Source of the DNA: Microbacterium maritypicum
GTDB lineage: Bacteria; Actinomycetota; Actinomycetes; Actinomycetales; Microbacteriaceae
Reading direction: 5' to 3'
Length of the DNA stretch: 64,000 nucleotides
Assembly (NCBI RefSeq): GCF_041529975.1
Contig: NZ_CP168030.1
Coordinates: 3,658,001 to 3,722,000, forward strand
Of this stretch, positions 61,105-64,000 are shown one piece after another. The stretch's first letter is position 1, and every line of letters begins with the position of its first letter. Position numbers and translations under genes: made by a program. Under the pieces are notes generated by a model. That model made no database searches and was not told the origin of the DNA. It saw only the letters and a program-made list of their open reading frames with translations.

Positions 61105-61836
61105 TCAGTTTAGCACGGGCGGAGTGCCGTCGAGCGCCGCGGCCTCGGCCGCGCCCCGCCCCCAGCGGAAGGGCGACACGGTGGGGTCGCCATCGATCCA
61201 GAAGCGCCAGGGGAACGCGTGCGTGCCGGCGACTCCGGCGACACCGACGCGCGGGCCGCGCACCACGTCGTCTCGCTGATCACCCAACCACAGCTCGGCG
61301 CGGGCACCGTGCCGCTCCTCCCCCGTGACGGCGTCGATCCCGTCGTGCAGCGGATGCCGCAACCCGACGGCCTGACCGAGGCGTCCCGGCCCGCGGGCGA
61401 GGTCGCGAAGGGCGATGCGACCGAGAGGCAGCACCGCGCCGCGCCGCCGAGCCGCGGCATCCGCTCCGGCCACGATCTCGCCCGCGCGCAGCAGCACGCC
61501 GTCGCCCTGTCCCTCGGGCCCGCACACGACGTTGACGCAGGAGTGGATGCCGTGACTCAGGTACACGTACAGGTGCCCCGGCTCGCCCCACATCGTGGCG
61601 TTGCGGGCGGTCGGCCCCATCCGCGCATGTGATCCGGGATCCGCGATTTCGCCGGTGCCCCGCCCGTGGTACGCCTCGACCTCGGTGATACGCAGCCGCA
61701 CCTCGACCGGGTCTGTGGCTTCGGGCCCGACGACGAACGTGCGCAGTTCCGCGCCGAGCAGTCGCGGCGCGACGTCGACGGCAGAGCCGCCCAGATCGGC
61801 GCGAACGGCACGGCGCAGGGCATCGCGCGTCGACAT
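61105..61836 (-). CDS. DNA-3-methyladenine glycosylase (AAG/MPG family)
   Basis: A 243-residue base-excision repair glycosylase of the eukaryotic-type Mpg family. Catalytic Glu near residue 54 (ITEVEAYHG), DNA-intercalating Tyr in YVYLSHGIHSCVNVV, and ARGPGRLGQAVGL are hallmarks. It removes alkylated purines. Its start is one base from the stop of the propeller-like gene (TGACATG), so the two are co-transcribed. Confidence 0.93.
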   Translation of the reverse strand: MSTRDALRRAVRADLGGSAVDVAPRLLGAELRTFVVGPEATDPVEVRLRITEVEAYHGRGTGEIADPGSHARMGPTARNATMWGEPGHLYVYLSHGIHSCVNVVCGPEGQGDGVLLRAGEIVAGADAAARRRGAVLPLGRIALRDLARGPGRLGQAVGLRHPLHDGIDAVTGEERHGARAELWLGDQRDDVVRGPRVGVAGVAGTHAFPWRFWIDGDPTVSPFRWGRGAAEAAALDGTPPVLN

Positions 61837-61837
61837 G

Positions 61838-63730
61838 TCAGAACCGCGGTGCCGTCTGGCACCAGGAGACGTCGAAACCGGTGAGGGCCACCATCTCCTT
61901 GCCCGACTCCATGTCGATCAGGTGCGTCTCGACGTTCTCGGGCAGCGGGAGCCGCATCCCGTCGTACGGGTTGTTCGCCAGGTCGGGGGCGATGGCCACC
62001 GCCGCGTACTGGCCGCTCGGAGATGCGCACGCCTGCAGGATCGAATCCGCCGAGCTCACCTCGACCAGAGGGGTGGCCTTCCCGTCATCGTCGACACGGA
62101 TCACGGCCTGTCCGATCGGCAGCCCCGCCTCGTCGCGCGAGACCACATGCCGGAGCGTGCCACCGGGGAACGGGGTGATCGAGGTGGCCGTGCCGTAGTC
62201 GGGATCGGATGCCGCGAGCGGCTCCTCGGATCCGTCGGCGAGGTCGAGCTCGACCGCTGTGCCGTCGATCCGCTCGACGATCGCCGTGTACGTGCCACGG
62301 GAGATGCCCTGGATGGTCGCCGCGAGTCCGAGGGACTGCACCCCCGCGTCGGTCGAGCGGTCGACGAGGGAGAGCGCACCGTCGAAGTCGATGAACAGCA
62401 CGGCGGCGCTGTCGGGCACGAACTGCCAGACGAAAACGCTCGCCTCCTTGCCCGCGACCTCGATGATCTGAGGGTCGTCCTTGCCGTTCAGCGACTGGGT
62501 GACCAGCACGCTCGCCCGACCTTCGTCGTCGCTCAGCTTGCGGTCGGAGTAGCTGTAGCCGACGAGGCCGCCGCGCTCGGAGACCTGGATCGCGCCCACG
62601 TCGCCCTCACCGGGAAGCTTCAGCTCACGCTGATTCTTCCCATCACGATCCATCACGAGCAGCCGGGACCCTTCGCCCTCCTCGACCGCGACGACGAGCT
62701 GGTTCGAGGTCGCCCGGAAGTCGTTGATCTTGTCGTGCTCGTAGACCGCCACCCCATCGCCCTTGAGGTCGGTGAGGAAGATCTTGTCCTTGCCGTCGAC
62801 ATCGCGGCGCAGGATGAAGATGTGGGATGCCGGGGTTTCGAAGCTCGTCGTCAGGGTCGTCGAGGGACCCCCACCGGCACCGGTGACATCGGCGACACGC
62901 ACGGTGTACTTCGTGGAGTCGTCGAGCGGAACGGTGAAGCGCACACCGACGCCCCGGCCGGAGGCATCGACGGTGAACGGCACGGCCGGCTCGACGGTGA
63001 CCTGCTCTGGATCGATGTCCGAGAGCGCCTGGTTCGCCGTGAGGATGACCCGGCTCCCGGACGATTCGATCGCCTGCGCGGTGTCGACCTGCACCTCGCT
63101 GATCCGTGGCCCCTGCAGGAGGCTCACGATCCCGAACGCGGTGCCGACGAGCACCAGGATGCCGAGGACCGCGCCGATCGTGAGGAGGAAGCGGCGCGAC
63201 GTCGCGGGGGTGCGGGCAGGTTCGCGTGCGGACGGCTCGCGGGAATCGGCCGGATCGAACGCCGCATCGCGCGGCTCAGCCTCGGCCTCGGCTTCGGCCT
63301 CGGCTTCGGCCTCGGTGTCGGCGGCATCGGAAGCGTCAGGGGACGCGACGAAAGGGGCCGCACCCACGACGACGGGCTCCGTGGGGAGAGGAACGGACGG
63401 AATCGCCGTCGCCTCGGCATCTTCCCGCGCAGCAGCCTCGAAGGCGGCCATCTTGCGGGCGGCGGCTTCCTGCTCCGCGACCTCGCGATCGCCCGCCTCA
63501 CGGACGGCGGCTTCGCGGGCAGCGGCCTCACGGGCGGCGGCCTCACGAGCAGCAGTCCCGCCCGCATCGGCACGCGGCTCCTCGGCGCTCGGCTCGGGCT
63601 CATGGTGCGTCGCGAGCGCGCGCTCGATCCGCTCGGCCTCGGCCGCCTCGGCTGCCTCTCTGGCCGCGCGCATCTCCGCACGAGTCTGCGGAACGGCGGG
63701 CACCTCGGGGCGATCGTCGTCAGTACTCAT
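61838..63730 (-). CDS. Membrane-anchored beta-propeller-like protein of unknown function
   Basis: A 630-residue protein. Residues 1-170 are Ala/Glu/Arg-rich with heptad-like repeats (AAREA units) and an EAEAEAE tract encoded by a repeated GCCTCGGCTTCG-type DNA; one membrane span follows near 180-205 (FLLTIGAVLGILVLVGTAFG); the outer part has several strand-turn repeats (HIFILRRDVDGKDKIFLTDL, SRLLVMDRDGKNQREL) like a propeller. No catalytic motif recognised. ATG at 63730. Followed by the glycosylase gene. Confidence 0.8.
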   Translation of the reverse strand: MSTDDDRPEVPAVPQTRAEMRAAREAAEAAEAERIERALATHHEPEPSAEEPRADAGGTAAREAAAREAAAREAAVREAGDREVAEQEAAARKMAAFEAAAREDAEATAIPSVPLPTEPVVVGAAPFVASPDASDAADTEAEAEAEAEAEAEPRDAAFDPADSREPSAREPARTPATSRRFLLTIGAVLGILVLVGTAFGIVSLLQGPRISEVQVDTAQAIESSGSRVILTANQALSDIDPEQVTVEPAVPFTVDASGRGVGVRFTVPLDDSTKYTVRVADVTGAGGGPSTTLTTSFETPASHIFILRRDVDGKDKIFLTDLKGDGVAVYEHDKINDFRATSNQLVVAVEEGEGSRLLVMDRDGKNQRELKLPGEGDVGAIQVSERGGLVGYSYSDRKLSDDEGRASVLVTQSLNGKDDPQIIEVAGKEASVFVWQFVPDSAAVLFIDFDGALSLVDRSTDAGVQSLGLAATIQGISRGTYTAIVERIDGTAVELDLADGSEEPLAASDPDYGTATSITPFPGGTLRHVVSRDEAGLPIGQAVIRVDDDGKATPLVEVSSADSILQACASPSGQYAAVAIAPDLANNPYDGMRLPLPENVETHLIDMESGKEMVALTGFDVSWCQTAPRF

Positions 63731-64000
63731 ACGGATCCCCCGGCTCGTCGATCGCGACGACATCGGTCGGCTCGACACGGAGCTTTCCGTCGGCATCCGC
63801 GCGCACGGTCCCGGTGATCTCGACCCACTGTCCGGTCGCGTAGTCATCCGGATCGACGTCGACCGGGAGTGCCGCGGTCTGCGCGTCGATCACGCAGTGC
63901 GTGATGACCAGTCGGGTGAGGTTCACGCCGTCATCGCCCGAGGAATCGGGTGTCACGAAGCCCGTGAGGGTCACCGGTGCGCCGTCATAGGCGGCGGTGT
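63720..64000 (-). CDS. TIGR03943-type permease-complex subunit, C-terminal part (cut by window edge)
   Basis: The last 93 residues are visible. TAAYDGAPVTLTGFVTPD, TRLVITHCVIDAQTAALPV and GQWVEITGTVRADADGKLRVEP match the TIGR03943 (YcgQ-like) family, subunits of a two-component membrane complex usually paired with a DUF318/COG0701 permease, which would lie outside the window. The end overlaps the start of the propeller-like gene by 11 bases. Confidence 0.8.
   Translation of the reverse strand, partial: TAAYDGAPVTLTGFVTPDSSGDDGVNLTRLVITHCVIDAQTAALPVDVDPDDYATGQWVEITGTVRADADGKLRVEPTDVVAIDEPGDPYEY

Overview
The window is high-GC (around 70 percent by eye) Gram-positive DNA that reads like a soil or plant-associated actinobacterium of the Microbacteriaceae, most likely Microbacterium. 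This is an inference from codon use, the many LacI regulators, lipoprotein binding proteins, and protein texture; no rRNA gene is present to confirm it. I see no tRNA, rRNA, CRISPR array, IS element, prophage or origin.

Bases 1 to about 43,860 are a carbohydrate-utilisation island aimed mainly at arabinose-containing plant polysaccharides. In order: a CUT1-type sugar importer (permease cut by the left edge, plus binding protein) with a LacI regulator and a divergent FAD oxidoreductase; a GH2 beta-mannosidase with its LacI; an araD-araB-araA-galM operon with a LacI and an SDR dehydrogenase; LacI plus importer plus GH127 beta-L-arabinofuranosidase; a pentose/galactofuranose-type CUT2 importer (YtfQ-YtfR-YtfT-YjfF order) preceded by a LacI coupled to a second, orphan ATPase; an alditol oxidase divergent from LacI plus importer plus GH51 alpha-L-arabinofuranosidase; and LacI, serine hydrolase, importer plus GH3 glycosidase. 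The glycosidases have no signal peptides, so oligosaccharides are probably imported, cut in the cytoplasm, and the L-arabinose sent through AraA, AraB and AraD to xylulose 5-phosphate. Seven LacI regulators occur, most with a distinct palindromic operator candidate nearby. None of the CUT1 importers carries its own ATPase, so they probably share an MsiK/MsmK-type ATPase encoded elsewhere.

Bases about 43,870 to 64,000 are ordinary chromosome: a DUF1684 protein, an SDR protein, an aquaporin, an APC amino-acid permease with a small coupled gene, an isochorismatase-like hydrolase, CorA, a beta-lactamase-fold lipoprotein that has lost its catalytic residues, a DUF2470 protein and heme oxygenase under an IdeR/DtxR-like iron box, a Pif1-like helicase, a membrane-anchored protein, a CopD-CtaG fusion, HU, a TetR with an alpha/beta hydrolase, a DUF559/AbiEi-like protein, the zinc-independent rpmB-rpmG-rpsN operon, 3-methyladenine glycosylase, a membrane-anchored propeller-like protein, and the C-terminal end of a TIGR03943-type protein cut by the right edge.

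Non-coding structure includes long intergenic hairpins, three copies of an approximately 80-base palindromic element between 58.8 and 60.2 kb, a short tandem repeat beside them, and a recurring leaderless-promoter pattern (a TANNNT box 6 or 7 bases before the start codon) in the housekeeping part. Starts were chosen from Shine-Dalgarno sequences, stop/start overlaps, or -10 boxes. No wholly new system stands out; the most unusual items are the catalytically dead lipoprotein, the orphan ATPase paired with a LacI, and the repeat family.
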